In this document: positions 46,034-55,131 of the stretch, in pieces
Layout of the letters: every line of letters begins with the position of its first letter
Position numbering within the stretch: the stretch's first letter is position 1
Source of the DNA: an uncultured Pseudomonadales bacterium
Lineage (GTDB): Bacteria; Pseudomonadota; Gammaproteobacteria; Pseudomonadales; Azotimanducaceae
Direction of reading: 5' to 3'
Assembly: GCA_943787425.1 (NCBI GenBank)
Contig: CALSMJ010000005.1
Coordinates: 62,001 to 126,000 of the forward strand
DNA length: 64,000 nt
Translations under genes and position numbers: made by a program
Notes under the pieces: generated by a model
The model's database searches: none
Seen by the model: only the letters and a program-made list of their open reading frames with translations
Told to the model about the DNA's origin: nothing

Positions 46034-46579
46034 TCAATCAGCCTTAGAAATCGATGAAAACTCAGCGAGCCATTGTAGGCCCTCTTCAATAAACGTAAAG
46101 ATTTTTTCACCCATTCGGAGATCCGGCTGTTCAACCCAATAAACATTCAGCTGTCGCCCGTCCCAAATAATCTGGTGAACCGTCATCGGTAACGCGCTCG
46201 CAAACTGCTGAAGAAACCCGCGACAAGCCTCGGACAATGGCGCTTCGGTTATGCTATGAAACGCATCCGGACTCGACCCGTCACGACCGGGCGTCCTTTG
46301 AACCTTGAAGGCCTCGAGCGACCCCACACTCGAATTCATACGGCTGTATCCCTTATACGCCGCTATCTGAAGTTTGGGCGGTAATGCTTGTCCAGTGCTC
46401 GTACGGTACTTGTCTTGGTCCGGGTTGGGATCATCGATCGTTGTCAGCTCAACCGATATACCCCTGGCCATGGCAGCCCGCCGGACCGCCATAATCTGCT
46501 TTTGGGATTTACCCGGAAGAATCGACACAATCGGCGCGATCAGCATCAGCAAAACCAATCCAATGAGCAGGTACACCAT
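46034..46579 (-). CDS. Conserved membrane-anchored protein of unknown function
   Basis: A 181-residue protein with one N-terminal TM (about residues 3-20, VYLLIGLVLLMLIAPIV) followed by a charged cytoplasmic or periplasmic part. There is a strong ribosome site (AGGAGGAGG) upstream of the ATG. I do not recognise the family; no catalytic motif is evident. It has a neighbour, the USP gene, divergent from it, and topA on the same strand far downstream. A role cannot be assigned. Confidence 0.65.
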   Translation of the reverse strand: MVYLLIGLVLLMLIAPIVSILPGKSQKQIMAVRRAAMARGISVELTTIDDPNPDQDKYRTSTGQALPPKLQIAAYKGYSRMNSSVGSLEAFKVQRTPGRDGSSPDAFHSITEAPLSEACRGFLQQFASALPMTVHQIIWDGRQLNVYWVEQPDLRMGEKIFTFIEEGLQWLAEFSSISKAD

Positions 46580-46694
46580 GTCCGCCTCCTCCTAATTAAA
46601 GACTGTTTTTGCGAATCGATTCATGGCGCGTCCATCTATTGTATGCTGCAACGGAGTCGGGTAAGTTTCCCTAAAGTCTGTGCGAGAACTCAGT

Positions 46695-47132
46695 ATGCAA
46701 GCCGCATTTAAACACATTCTCATCGCTGTAGATCTCACGGAAGATGCTCGAAGCGTGGCTCAAAAAGCCTGCGCGTTGCGCACCGCCTTCAATGCGCAAT
46801 TAAGCTGTACCCACGTCATCGAGCCGTTGAGCCTTGCTTACGGCGGGGATGTACCGATGGACCTTTCTACAATCCAAGACCAATTGCAAGAGACTGCTAA
46901 AATTCAGCTGAATGAGTTTGCGCAGACCTTGGACATTCCAAGTGAAAACCGCCATTTGGTCTACGGACGACCTGAGACCGAGATCCACAGCCTTGCGGAA
47001 GAACTCGGTGTTGACCTCATTGTCGTTGGCAGCCACGGTCGTCACGGTTTAGCCTTGCTTTTGGGTTCTACCGCCAACGGCGTGCTACAAGGATCACCCT
47101 GCGACGTACTCGCCGTGCGAGTGGGCGATTAA
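46695..47132 (+). CDS. Universal stress protein (UspA family)
   Basis: A 145-residue USP. The ATP-binding pattern is G-S-H-G-R-H-G-L-A-L-L-L-G-S-T-A near residue 115, and the beginning FKHILIAVDLTEDA is typical. The ATG at 46695 replaces a GTG five codons earlier, since Met-Gln-Ala-Ala matches the domain start. It is probably induced by stress; details unknown. slt follows after 39 bp. Confidence 0.92.
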   Translation: MQAAFKHILIAVDLTEDARSVAQKACALRTAFNAQLSCTHVIEPLSLAYGGDVPMDLSTIQDQLQETAKIQLNEFAQTLDIPSENRHLVYGRPETEIHSLAEELGVDLIVVGSHGRHGLALLLGSTANGVLQGSPCDVLAVRVGD

Positions 47133-47171
47133 AACCCACCGACGATCCGAATCGAGTTAGTACGACCCTTT

Positions 47172-49244
47172 ATGATCCGAATGCTTTACCAAGGCTTGCT
47201 CATTGCGCTAGCCCTCTTCTCGAGCGCCAGCCTAACTGGCAAGGCCAACCCGCACCGCGAGTCCGCAGACGCCCTAGGGATTGAAATGCAACGCTTCCGG
47301 CAGCGCGCCGTATTTCTTGAGGCGAGGCAAATCGCGCGCAGCGGCAAGCGCAGTGCGCTACAGCCCTTACTCGAGTCCCTAAGCGATTACCCTTTAAAGA
47401 GCTACATCGAGTATGAAGCCCTGTTAGCAAGACCCTATTCAACGGATGACGCGGTTCAAGGCTTCATCGAAAATCACCCTGATTTTCCGATCAGCGCGCA
47501 GCTCCGCCGCGCCTTCGCGCACTATCGACGCGACCAAAATCGTCCAGAGAGTTTTTTACGCTTTCACCAACCGACGGATGCGGACATTGATAACCAATGT
47601 TTCAGAGCAAGCGCGCTGTGGACACTCGAACGGATACCAGAAGCCATGGCCGCGACTCAGGCTCTTTGGCTACAGGGACGCTCGCAGCCAAAAGGTTGCG
47701 ATAAGGCCTTTAGCCGCTGGCGAAGGGCAGGCGGTCTGACCCAAGCGCTCGCCTGGCAGCGCTATGAGCTGGCGGTTCTCGCAGACGAGGATCGCCTGGC
47801 AGCCTACCTCGAACGAACGCTTTCCGAAGACCAGCGCGCTTTAGCACGCCAATTGACCCGATTGAAACAGCGACCAACCCGCATCGATCGCTATGAAACC
47901 ATCGATTTCAAAGCATCAGAGCAGCGCGTTCTGGCCGATTCAGCGCTGCGTGCCTTCGTTAAAAAGCGCCCTGCCGAGGCCCTGGTTTTTATAACGGATC
48001 TTGAGGACTCTGGGCGGCTGGAAGCTGCGCAAGCCCTCGAATACCGCTATGCCGCCGCCTTGCGATTGATCCGCGAAGACAACCTGGCACTGAATGATGT
48101 CTTGATTCCAGCCGCGCTTCGAACCGATCCGGCTTTAATCGAAGCCAATCTTATTCAGCTGATCAAAGCCGGACAATTTAACGCTTTATTGACCCCACTC
48201 AGCCAATTGCCGCCATCCGCCCAAGACAGCTTGCGATGGCGATACTGGCAAGCCCGAGCGGAGCTCAGCAGCTCAGACCCAGCCGCCCGCGAATCGGCTC
48301 GGATCCGTTTTGAGCGCCTCGCAGGCGAACGCGACTATTATGGCCACCTCGCAGCCCAATGGCTGGGCATTTCCGGTAGTTTGGCCGATCAAAGCACCAC
48401 CATCGCACCTGAAAGGCTGCTGGATCTTGCGGCTGCACCCGCCGCCCAGCGTATCTACGAGTTAAGCGCATTGGGCGAGACCCTTGAGGCTCGCAGAGAA
48501 TGGTTCCAACTGATTAAACCTTTTTCAAACCGAGAGCTCCGGATTGCGGCAGGACTTGCAAGTCAGTGGCACTGGCATGACATGGCGATTGCAACGCTTG
48601 CCCAGGCCCAAGCTTGGGATGAGGTTCTCGAGCGCTTTCCACGGCCTTACGCAGAACGTTTTACCGAAGCGGCCCGAACCCAGGGCGTACCGGTAACCCT
48701 TGCAATCGCCGTCGCCCGCCGTGAGAGCGGTTTTTGGCGTGATGCTCGCTCGCCGGTCGGCGCCGAAGGATTAATGCAACTCATGCCCCGCACGGCGCAA
48801 AGCGTTGCAAAATCGATCGACCTTGATACCCCAACGAACTTGGTTCTAACCGACATTGATACCAACATCCAACTTGGCACAGCCTATCTTGGCCAGCTCT
48901 TACAGCGCTTTAACGACAATCGAATTTTAGCACTGGCGGCCTACAACGCCGGACCCAGTCGAGTGCAAAAATGGCACACCCATCCCCAGCCCATTGACGC
49001 CTTTATCGAAGGAATTCCGTTCGCTGAGACCCGTGCCTATGTCAAAGCCGTGCTGCTGTATGCTGCGATCTATGCGCAGCTAAGTGGTCGACCGGAACCA
49101 CTGCTATACCCTTATGAAATTGAACAGTTCAGTCCCAATGACTCCTTACCTATTGGGCCTGGGGTATTTAACGAAACCGCCCCGGCTGTAGAATCCGCGC
49201 AGGACGCCGCCTTAAACCCAAGGGTTAAACATAATGCTTTTTGA
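47172..49244 (+). CDS. slt: Soluble lytic murein transglycosylase
   Basis: A 690-residue periplasmic lytic transglycosylase. A signal peptide spans about 1-25. A long superhelical region of helical repeats (about 40-490) forms the Slt70 ring, and the catalytic SLT domain starts near 500: A-R-R-E-S-G-F-W has the catalytic Glu near 518, then G-L-M-Q-L-M-P and A-Y-N-A-G-P-S-R-V. It cuts glycan strands to 1,6-anhydro-muropeptides. Its stop overlaps the tatD start by 11 bp. Confidence 0.93.
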   Translation: MIRMLYQGLLIALALFSSASLTGKANPHRESADALGIEMQRFRQRAVFLEARQIARSGKRSALQPLLESLSDYPLKSYIEYEALLARPYSTDDAVQGFIENHPDFPISAQLRRAFAHYRRDQNRPESFLRFHQPTDADIDNQCFRASALWTLERIPEAMAATQALWLQGRSQPKGCDKAFSRWRRAGGLTQALAWQRYELAVLADEDRLAAYLERTLSEDQRALARQLTRLKQRPTRIDRYETIDFKASEQRVLADSALRAFVKKRPAEALVFITDLEDSGRLEAAQALEYRYAAALRLIREDNLALNDVLIPAALRTDPALIEANLIQLIKAGQFNALLTPLSQLPPSAQDSLRWRYWQARAELSSSDPAARESARIRFERLAGERDYYGHLAAQWLGISGSLADQSTTIAPERLLDLAAAPAAQRIYELSALGETLEARREWFQLIKPFSNRELRIAAGLASQWHWHDMAIATLAQAQAWDEVLERFPRPYAERFTEAARTQGVPVTLAIAVARRESGFWRDARSPVGAEGLMQLMPRTAQSVAKSIDLDTPTNLVLTDIDTNIQLGTAYLGQLLQRFNDNRILALAAYNAGPSRVQKWHTHPQPIDAFIEGIPFAETRAYVKAVLLYAAIYAQLSGRPEPLLYPYEIEQFSPNDSLPIGPGVFNETAPAVESAQDAALNPRVKHNAF

Positions 49245-50013
49245 TATCGGCGCAAACCTTACCCACAGTGACTTTAAAGGCGACCTCCTGTCCGTGCTCG
49301 ACCGAGCCAGAGCGGCGGGTGTCCACCAGATGGCCGTGACCGGCGCCAGTTGCGAAGGCTCGCAACAAGCCGTTACGCTCTCCCAGCAGTTCGAGGCCTT
49401 GTTCGCAACGGTGGGCGTGCACCCACATCACGCCGAAGAAGTTAACGACGGCACAATTGAGATGCTCGCCGCGCTTGCAGCCAGCGAACGCGTCGTCGCC
49501 ATTGGCGAGACCGGACTCGATTATTTTCGCGATTTTACCCCGAGGGATCAGCAACGCCGAGCTTTCGAAGCGCAGCTGGACCTTGCGGTCGCGTTGGACA
49601 AGCCCCTATTCTTGCACGAGCGAGCGGCAGCGGAGGACTTCACCAAGATACTCACGAAATATCGTGATCGAATCAACTCGGTCGTGGTGCATTGCTTTAC
49701 CGGCGACGCCCAAGCGCTATCGCGCTACCTTGACCTGGATTGTCATATTGGCATCACGGGCTGGATCTGTGATGAGCGCCGCGGCACTCACTTACATAGC
49801 CTGATCCGTGACATCCCCAGCAATCGCTTGATGATCGAAACCGATGCGCCCTACCTACTACCAAGGACGTTAAAACCCAAACCAAAACATCGCCGGTGCG
49901 AACCGGCTCATTTGGTTGAGGTTTGCCGTTTCATTGCCGCGTTATTAGACAAACCCGAAACGCAAGTTGCGGCGGAAACAACCCAGACGGCTCAGGCTTT
50001 TTTTAAATTATGA
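49234..50013 (+). CDS. tatD: TatD-family 3'-5' exonuclease/metal-dependent hydrolase
   Basis: A 259-residue TatD. F-D-I-G-A-N-L-T, G-V-H-P-H-H, I-G-E-T-G-L-D-Y, H-C-F-T-G and I-E-T-D-A-P-Y-L-L-P-R are the metal-binding and family motifs, almost superposable on E. coli TatD. It processes DNA 3' ends, with oxidative-repair roles reported. It overlaps slt by 11 bp and the next gene by 4 bp, so all three are co-transcribed. Confidence 0.94.
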   Translation: MLFDIGANLTHSDFKGDLLSVLDRARAAGVHQMAVTGASCEGSQQAVTLSQQFEALFATVGVHPHHAEEVNDGTIEMLAALAASERVVAIGETGLDYFRDFTPRDQQRRAFEAQLDLAVALDKPLFLHERAAAEDFTKILTKYRDRINSVVVHCFTGDAQALSRYLDLDCHIGITGWICDERRGTHLHSLIRDIPSNRLMIETDAPYLLPRTLKPKPKHRRCEPAHLVEVCRFIAALLDKPETQVAAETTQTAQAFFKL

Positions 50014-50258
50014 TCAGCGTTCAGCTCTACACGACCCTCGGCTGCCATCTGTGCGAGCAAGCCTTCGCGCTCTTACACGAATTGCGCGCTGAACTGGGTC
50101 TATCGATCGAGCCAATCGAAATCGCCGATTCGGACGAACTCATCGAGCGCTATGGGGTCCGCATTCCAGTGGTCACCCGTGCAGACTCAGTGGCGGAACT
50201 CGGCTGGCCATTCGATGCGGGCCAGCTCAAGGCGTTTCTGACAGAAAATGCGCCGTAA
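50010..50258 (+). CDS. Glutaredoxin-like DUF836 protein
   Basis: An 82-residue thioredoxin-fold protein with the redox pair C-H-L-C (TTLGCHLCEQA) at residues 12-15 and a cis-Pro (I-P-V-V). DUF836/glutaredoxin family. The first Cys is coded normally, in contrast to the predicted selenoprotein. Overlaps tatD by 4 bp (ATGA). Its partner is unknown. Confidence 0.85.
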   Translation: MISVQLYTTLGCHLCEQAFALLHELRAELGLSIEPIEIADSDELIERYGVRIPVVTRADSVAELGWPFDAGQLKAFLTENAP

Positions 50259-50468
50259 CTTGCGAAGTCCAAGCCACGCTCAAAACCGCAACGCGGTTAA
50301 CGACACGCGGCCGTCAACTTAGGCAGACGCAAGCGCCGCCATCCCGCGAGTGTTAAGACACCTGACACCGAACAAGTGCTTAGCGCAATCCGGCTCAGAA
50401 CTTGGTTTGTGCTGGGACCGGTTGCAGGTAAATGATAATCTCGCAAGACCACGGCAAGGAATAACATC

Positions 50469-51308
50469 ATGGCGCTGAAAACAATCACGACCGATCTGTG
50501 CTTCGCCGAGGGACCACGCTGGCATGATGGGGCGCTTTGGTTTTCTGACATGCACGACCACGTGGTCTGCCGGATCGATGCTGAGGGCAACAAAACCGTG
50601 GTTGCCGAAGTACCCCAACAACCTTCTGGGCTCGGTTGGTTGCCGGATGGCCGGTTGCTCGTTGTATCGATGCGCGATCGGTTAATCTTGGTTCAAAACC
50701 AGCACGGCCTTGAGGTTTGGTCTGACCTGTCACGGCTCGCGAAACATGATTGCAACGATATGGTTGTCGACGCACTCGGTCGCTGTTGGGTAGGCAATTT
50801 CGGTTTCGATCTGCATGCAGGCGACGCGATGACCACGACTGAATTGATCTTGGTGCGCGGACAAAACCAGGCTGAGGTCGTCGCAACCGATCTATTTTTC
50901 CCCAACGGCAGCGTTATCACGCCCGATGGCCGCACCTTGATCGTTGCTGAAACCTTCGCCGCGTGTCTTACTGCTTTCGATATCGAACCCAGTGGCCAAC
51001 TCTCAAACCGAAGAATCTGGGCCCAGCTTGAAGGCGCGGTGCCCGATGGTATTTGTCTAGATACAGCTGATGGAATCTGGGTCGCCTCCCCCACAAGCCA
51101 AGAATGTTTGCGCGTGATAATGGGCGGGGCGGTAACGGAGCGAATCAAGGTAGAAGATGAAGCATTCGCTTGTATGCTGGGCGGCGAGGATGGCCGCCAG
51201 CTCTTTATATTAACCGCGCCAAGCTCAGCGCCAGAGACGTGCAAGCAAGCCCGCGCTGGAAAAATTGTCTGTACCGATGTGAAATATGCGAGGGCAGGAT
51301 GTCCGTAA
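50469..51308 (+). CDS. SMP-30/gluconolactonase-family lactonase
   Basis: A 279-residue six-bladed beta-propeller of the SMP-30 family. F-A-E-G-P-R-W-H gives the first metal ligand Glu, D-M-V-V-D-A-L-G-R-C-W-V-G-N the Asn, and F-P-N-G-S-V-I-T with P-D-G-I-C the others. Lactone hydrolysis is likely but the substrate is unknown. There is no signal peptide. Its stop overlaps the ddl-like gene by 10 bp. Confidence 0.85.
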   Translation: MALKTITTDLCFAEGPRWHDGALWFSDMHDHVVCRIDAEGNKTVVAEVPQQPSGLGWLPDGRLLVVSMRDRLILVQNQHGLEVWSDLSRLAKHDCNDMVVDALGRCWVGNFGFDLHAGDAMTTTELILVRGQNQAEVVATDLFFPNGSVITPDGRTLIVAETFAACLTAFDIEPSGQLSNRRIWAQLEGAVPDGICLDTADGIWVASPTSQECLRVIMGGAVTERIKVEDEAFACMLGGEDGRQLFILTAPSSAPETCKQARAGKIVCTDVKYARAGCP

Positions 51309-52252
51309 CACCGACCCAGCAGTTAAGAGTTGCCCTGCTCAGTGGCGGCGTCTCTCAAGAGGCAAGCGTCTCAAGAGTCAGCGCCGAAAGCGTTATGGCA
51401 GCGGTTGCATCGCACTATCCAAACCTCGTCAACATTGAACTCAATGCATCCGCTGTAACCACCCTGCAGGCCTTTCAGCCGGATGTTGTGTTCCCAGTTT
51501 TGCATGGTCCCCCTGGAGAAGACGGCACGGTTCAAGGGCTGCTCGAGATCTTGGGCATCCCCTATGTGGGCTCTGATGTCCACGGCAGCGCTGTTGCAAT
51601 GGACAAGATTGCCGCTAAGGGCTTACTTGCGAACACCGCGGTCCCGCTGGCCCAACACGGCATCTTGAGCAGGCCAACTTTTGAACCCGCACAGTTAACG
51701 GCCCTCATTGCGGCTCTCGGGGCGCAACTCGTTGTGAAACCCGTCCGTCAAGGCAGCGCACTCGGTGTCACTCGGGTTTCCGACGTAAATGCCTTGGCTG
51801 ACGCGGTGTCTTTGGCCTTCGAGTACGACGACCAGCTCTTGATTGAAAAGCGCATCATTGGTCGAGAAATGACGGTCGGTATTTTAGAACAACCAGGCGG
51901 TCTAGATGCCTTTCCCGTAATTGAAATCACAACCCCAGAAAACAGCTGGTATGACTTTCATCACCGCTACACACAGGGCGCGAGCAACCATATTATGCCA
52001 GCGGATATTTCGTCTGCGCTCAGTTCGCAGCTGCAGGCCGCGGCGATCAGTGCGCACCAATGCCTCGGTTGCCGCGATCTATCAAGAGCAGACTTTATCG
52101 TTTTGGCAGACAACACCTTTGTCCTGCTAGAAGTCAACACCCTGCCAGGCATGACCCCAACCAGTCTTTATCCAGATGGCGCACGCGGGCACGGGTATGC
52201 ATTTGATCAACTCTTGGTGCATCTTATTGAGCGCGCCTACACTCGAGGGTGA
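51299..52252 (+). CDS. ddl: D-alanine--D-alanine ligase
   Basis: A 317-residue ATP-grasp ligase. V-A-L-L-S-G-G-V-S-Q-E-A-S-V-S is the Ddl N-terminal motif, H-G-P-P-G-E-D-G-T-V-Q-G binds the first D-Ala, then G-S-A-L-G-V and the C-terminal E-V-N-T-L-P-G-M-T. The S-Y-E/K residues vary but the ATP-grasp core is complete. The gene sits outside a division/cell wall cluster, coupled to an SMP-30 gene by 10 bp. It could be the only Ddl or a specialised second one. The amino-acid specificity cannot be decided here. Confidence 0.82.
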   Translation: MSVTPTQQLRVALLSGGVSQEASVSRVSAESVMAAVASHYPNLVNIELNASAVTTLQAFQPDVVFPVLHGPPGEDGTVQGLLEILGIPYVGSDVHGSAVAMDKIAAKGLLANTAVPLAQHGILSRPTFEPAQLTALIAALGAQLVVKPVRQGSALGVTRVSDVNALADAVSLAFEYDDQLLIEKRIIGREMTVGILEQPGGLDAFPVIEITTPENSWYDFHHRYTQGASNHIMPADISSALSSQLQAAAISAHQCLGCRDLSRADFIVLADNTFVLLEVNTLPGMTPTSLYPDGARGHGYAFDQLLVHLIERAYTRG

Positions 52253-52329
52253 TTGCGTCGCTGAAGACGAACCCGATCGACAGGCAATCGGCAGTCTCGA
52301 TTCTGACTGAACGTCCTTAACGCCCCAGA

Positions 52330-52348
52330 CCCAATGCCGCGCATTGGG
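52330..52348 (-). terminator. Hairpin between convergent ddl and amt genes
   Basis: CCCAATGC and GCATTGGG form a perfect 8-bp stem with a CGC loop at 52330-52348, midway between the ddl stop and the amt stop. There is no U run on either strand, so termination function is plausible but unproven. Confidence 0.5.
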
Positions 52349-52368
52349 CCCGAAGCGCCGCCAGATCT

Positions 52369-53658
52369 CTATAAATCGTAACCGCGCTCATTGTGTTGCG
52401 TCAGATCCAGCCCTTCGGTTTCCTCGTCTTGCGACACGCGAAGACCCAGCATTCTGTCAATCAACTTGAGCAAGACAAAGGTGACGATGCCCGTGTAGAC
52501 GGCACTGGCAAGCACACCAATCAACTGAACTTGAAACTGACCGGCAATGGTTACGCCCTCGGCAAGCCCCTGGCCACTAAAGACGCCGAGCCCCGCGCTC
52601 GCAAAAACTGCGGCAAGCAAGGTTCCCAAAGCGCCGCCCACGCCGTGCACAGGAAACACATCGAGCGAATCATCAATTTTTAAGCGCTGCTTTAAAAAGA
52701 CCGTTGCGTGATAGCAAACAAACCCAGCCAGAATGCCAATGACGAGCGCGCCTCCCGGCCCAACATAACCCGACGCCGGCGTGATCGTGCCAAGGCCCGC
52801 CACCATGCCCGTGACCGCGCCGAGCGCGCTGGGGCGGCCAAACTTCGTCCACTCACAAGCCATCCAGGTCAAGGCACCCGCCGCGGCCGAAACATGGGTC
52901 ACAAGCATTGCCATACCCGCATCGCCATTGGCTGCCAGTGCACTACCAGCGTTAAAGCCAAACCAACCGACCCAGAGTAATCCTGCACCCGTTATCGTCA
53001 TGGTCATGTTGTGCGGCGGCATCGGTTGATTCGGAAATCCATGGCGAGGGCCCATGACGATGGCAGCCACGACCGCTGCCACGCCGGCGGTGACGTGAAC
53101 CACGGTGCCGCCCGCAAAATCAAGGAGTCCCATCTCGGCAAGCCAACCACCACCCCAAACCCAATGCGTGATTGGCGCATAAACCGCAAGGAGCCAAAGT
53201 CCAGAGAAGACCAGCATCGAAGAAAACCGCATCCGCTCAGCAAAACCGCCAACGATCAGCGCTGGCGTGATGATGGCAAACGTCATTTGGAACATCGCAA
53301 ACACCGATTCAGGAATGTCGCCAACCATTGCGCCTTCCGTCACAGCGCCCATTAAAATATTGTCGAACCCGCCAACGAAAGCATTGCCCTCTGAGAAGGC
53401 CATAGAGTAGCCAACAAACAGCCACAACAATGATGCAACGCAGGTCACCGCAAAGCATTGCATTAAAATGGATAGGATATTTTTAACCCGAACCAAGCCA
53501 CCATAAAATAAAGACAACCCGGGCAGCGTCATCATCAGGACCAAAGCCGTTGCGGTTAAGATCCAAGCGGTGTTCGCACCATTGAGCCCATCACTGGCAA
53601 AGGTGGTTGAGGGTAACAACACGGACAATGCCGCAATTTTCCAGATTGGTTTACTCAT
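52369..53658 (-). CDS. amtB: Ammonium transporter (Amt/Rh family)
   Basis: A 429-residue channel-like ammonium transporter. A cleavable signal peptide (about 1-21) precedes eleven TMs. G-G-G-W-L-A, D-F-A-G-G-T-V-V-H-V-T-A-G (twin-His region) and D-S-L-D-V-F-P-V-H-G-V-G-G (second pore His) are conserved. No glnK gene is adjacent, which is unusual for proteobacteria. A 500-bp spacer lies upstream and may hold nitrogen control sites; I could not confirm a sigma-54 site. Confidence 0.92.
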   Translation of the reverse strand: MSKPIWKIAALSVLLPSTTFASDGLNGANTAWILTATALVLMMTLPGLSLFYGGLVRVKNILSILMQCFAVTCVASLLWLFVGYSMAFSEGNAFVGGFDNILMGAVTEGAMVGDIPESVFAMFQMTFAIITPALIVGGFAERMRFSSMLVFSGLWLLAVYAPITHWVWGGGWLAEMGLLDFAGGTVVHVTAGVAAVVAAIVMGPRHGFPNQPMPPHNMTMTITGAGLLWVGWFGFNAGSALAANGDAGMAMLVTHVSAAAGALTWMACEWTKFGRPSALGAVTGMVAGLGTITPASGYVGPGGALVIGILAGFVCYHATVFLKQRLKIDDSLDVFPVHGVGGALGTLLAAVFASAGLGVFSGQGLAEGVTIAGQFQVQLIGVLASAVYTGIVTFVLLKLIDRMLGLRVSQDEETEGLDLTQHNERGYDL

Positions 53659-54158
53659 AGCTCTTCCCTGCTTTTTATTGTTTGCACCAAAATTCGCACA
53701 AAATGTATAAACCGCTGCCTAAACCAATTGCTTTAAACAGCGTCTCATTTCACTCGAAAACCGCACGCATCTATCGGTCGCCGAAAAGTTGCCGATCCCT
53801 GGCTTCTAAAGCGCACCTCGCGCCAGCTTTCGTGGCCGGCCACCAGGTCCTCTGCGAACCAAAATTCTATCGCCTTAAGCAATGCCTGCCAAGTCAAGCC
53901 CATCTGTCCTTGCCTTTTTCTTGCATTGGCTTGGCTGGCTGGGCTGGGCTAGTGGGTCGTAGATGATGCGATAAGTCTTTTTAATCAGGGATTAACAAAC
54001 CATGTCGGCTTGAAATCACGCCTGTCGACCCCCACCGTCTGATTGACCGCGCAATCCTTAAGACCGACGGAACATTTTAAATCCGATGCGGTCTATAGGT
54101 CGCGCTTGGGTTAACCTTGGCGACCAACCCTTAGAATCATTTAAATGAGTTACCTGCT
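53659..54158. other. 500-bp divergent spacer between amt and the Bat operon
   Basis: No convincing gene: a 94-codon frame on the plus strand has no ribosome site and no family resemblance. A short run of GGCT repeats lies at about 53929-53952. Promoters of both amt and the MoxR/Bat operon must be here. Confidence 0.6.
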
Positions 54159-55127
54159 ATGAATCATCTCGCACCGATCCAATCCCTCAGACAACATCTT
54201 TCAGAGCAGATTGTAGGTCAAAGCTTATTGGTCGATCGACTTCTGATGGCTTTGCTGGCGGATGGCCACCTACTGGTTGAGGGCGCGCCCGGACTGGCAA
54301 AAACAAAAGCCATCAAAACCTTGGCAAATTGTCTTGAAGGCTCGTTCCAACGCATCCAATTTACCCCCGATTTACTGCCATCGGATGTCACCGGAACCGA
54401 GATCTACCGGGCTCAAGAGGGGACCTTCGTATTCCAAGAGGGTCCAATTTTCAATCACCTAGTCCTTGCAGATGAAATAAATCGGGCGCCAGCGAAAGTT
54501 CAGTCGGCGCTGCTTGAGGCCATGGGTGAACGCCAAATCAGTAATGGCAATAACACCATGGCATTACCCGAACTGTTTCTTGTGATGGCCACTCAAAACC
54601 CCATCGAACAAGAAGGGACTTATCCATTGCCCGAAGCCCAATTGGATCGATTCCTTATGCATGTGTTGGTCGACTATCCGGATGCGGATGCGGAACATAG
54701 CATTTTGCGCATCGTCCGCCACGAGCAGCGTGCCAAGCAGCAACCCACGTCAAGCGCTCAAAGCCTTGTCACCCAGGCCCAAATTTTCTCAGCCCGGCAG
54801 GAAGTACTCGATTTACACATGGAAACCGTCGTTGAGAACTATATTGTTGAATTGGTTATGGCGACTCGCAATCCCAAGGCTGTCGACCCAGAACTCGCTG
54901 ACTGGTTAGATTATGGCGCGTCCCCTCGAGGCACCATTGCGCTCGACGTTTGCGCACGTAGCCATGCCTATTTGCAAGGCAAAGATTTTGTGACGCCCGA
55001 TGACATTCAGGCCGTTGCCTTCGACGCGCTGCGACATCGATTGGTTTTAAGCTTTGAAGCAGAAGCTGCGGGCGTGACAACCGATGATGTCATCGAACGT
55101 CTTTTAGCTCGTGTTGCAACGGCCTAA
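54159..55127 (+). CDS. MoxR-family AAA+ ATPase
   Basis: A 322-residue MoxR chaperone-like ATPase. Walker A is G-A-P-G-L-A-K-T (residues 42-49), Walker B is V-L-A-D-E-I-N-R, the sensor-1 stretch is M-A-T-Q-N-P-I-E, and R-L-D-R-F-L-M carries the Arg finger. It heads a six-gene operon with DUF58 and VWA proteins, the usual arrangement where MoxR acts on the VWA partners in envelope stress or metal insertion. The exact client is unknown. Confidence 0.93.
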   Translation: MNHLAPIQSLRQHLSEQIVGQSLLVDRLLMALLADGHLLVEGAPGLAKTKAIKTLANCLEGSFQRIQFTPDLLPSDVTGTEIYRAQEGTFVFQEGPIFNHLVLADEINRAPAKVQSALLEAMGERQISNGNNTMALPELFLVMATQNPIEQEGTYPLPEAQLDRFLMHVLVDYPDADAEHSILRIVRHEQRAKQQPTSSAQSLVTQAQIFSARQEVLDLHMETVVENYIVELVMATRNPKAVDPELADWLDYGASPRGTIALDVCARSHAYLQGKDFVTPDDIQAVAFDALRHRLVLSFEAEAAGVTTDDVIERLLARVATA

Positions 55128-55131
55128 TTCA

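Noticed and set aside
53659..53800. Sigma-54 promoter for amt
   Set aside because: No TGGCAC-N5-TTGC pair could be found by eye on the minus strand.
53682..53966. 94-codon frame between amt and MoxR
   Set aside because: No ribosome site, no family resemblance; it covers the expected amt promoter region.
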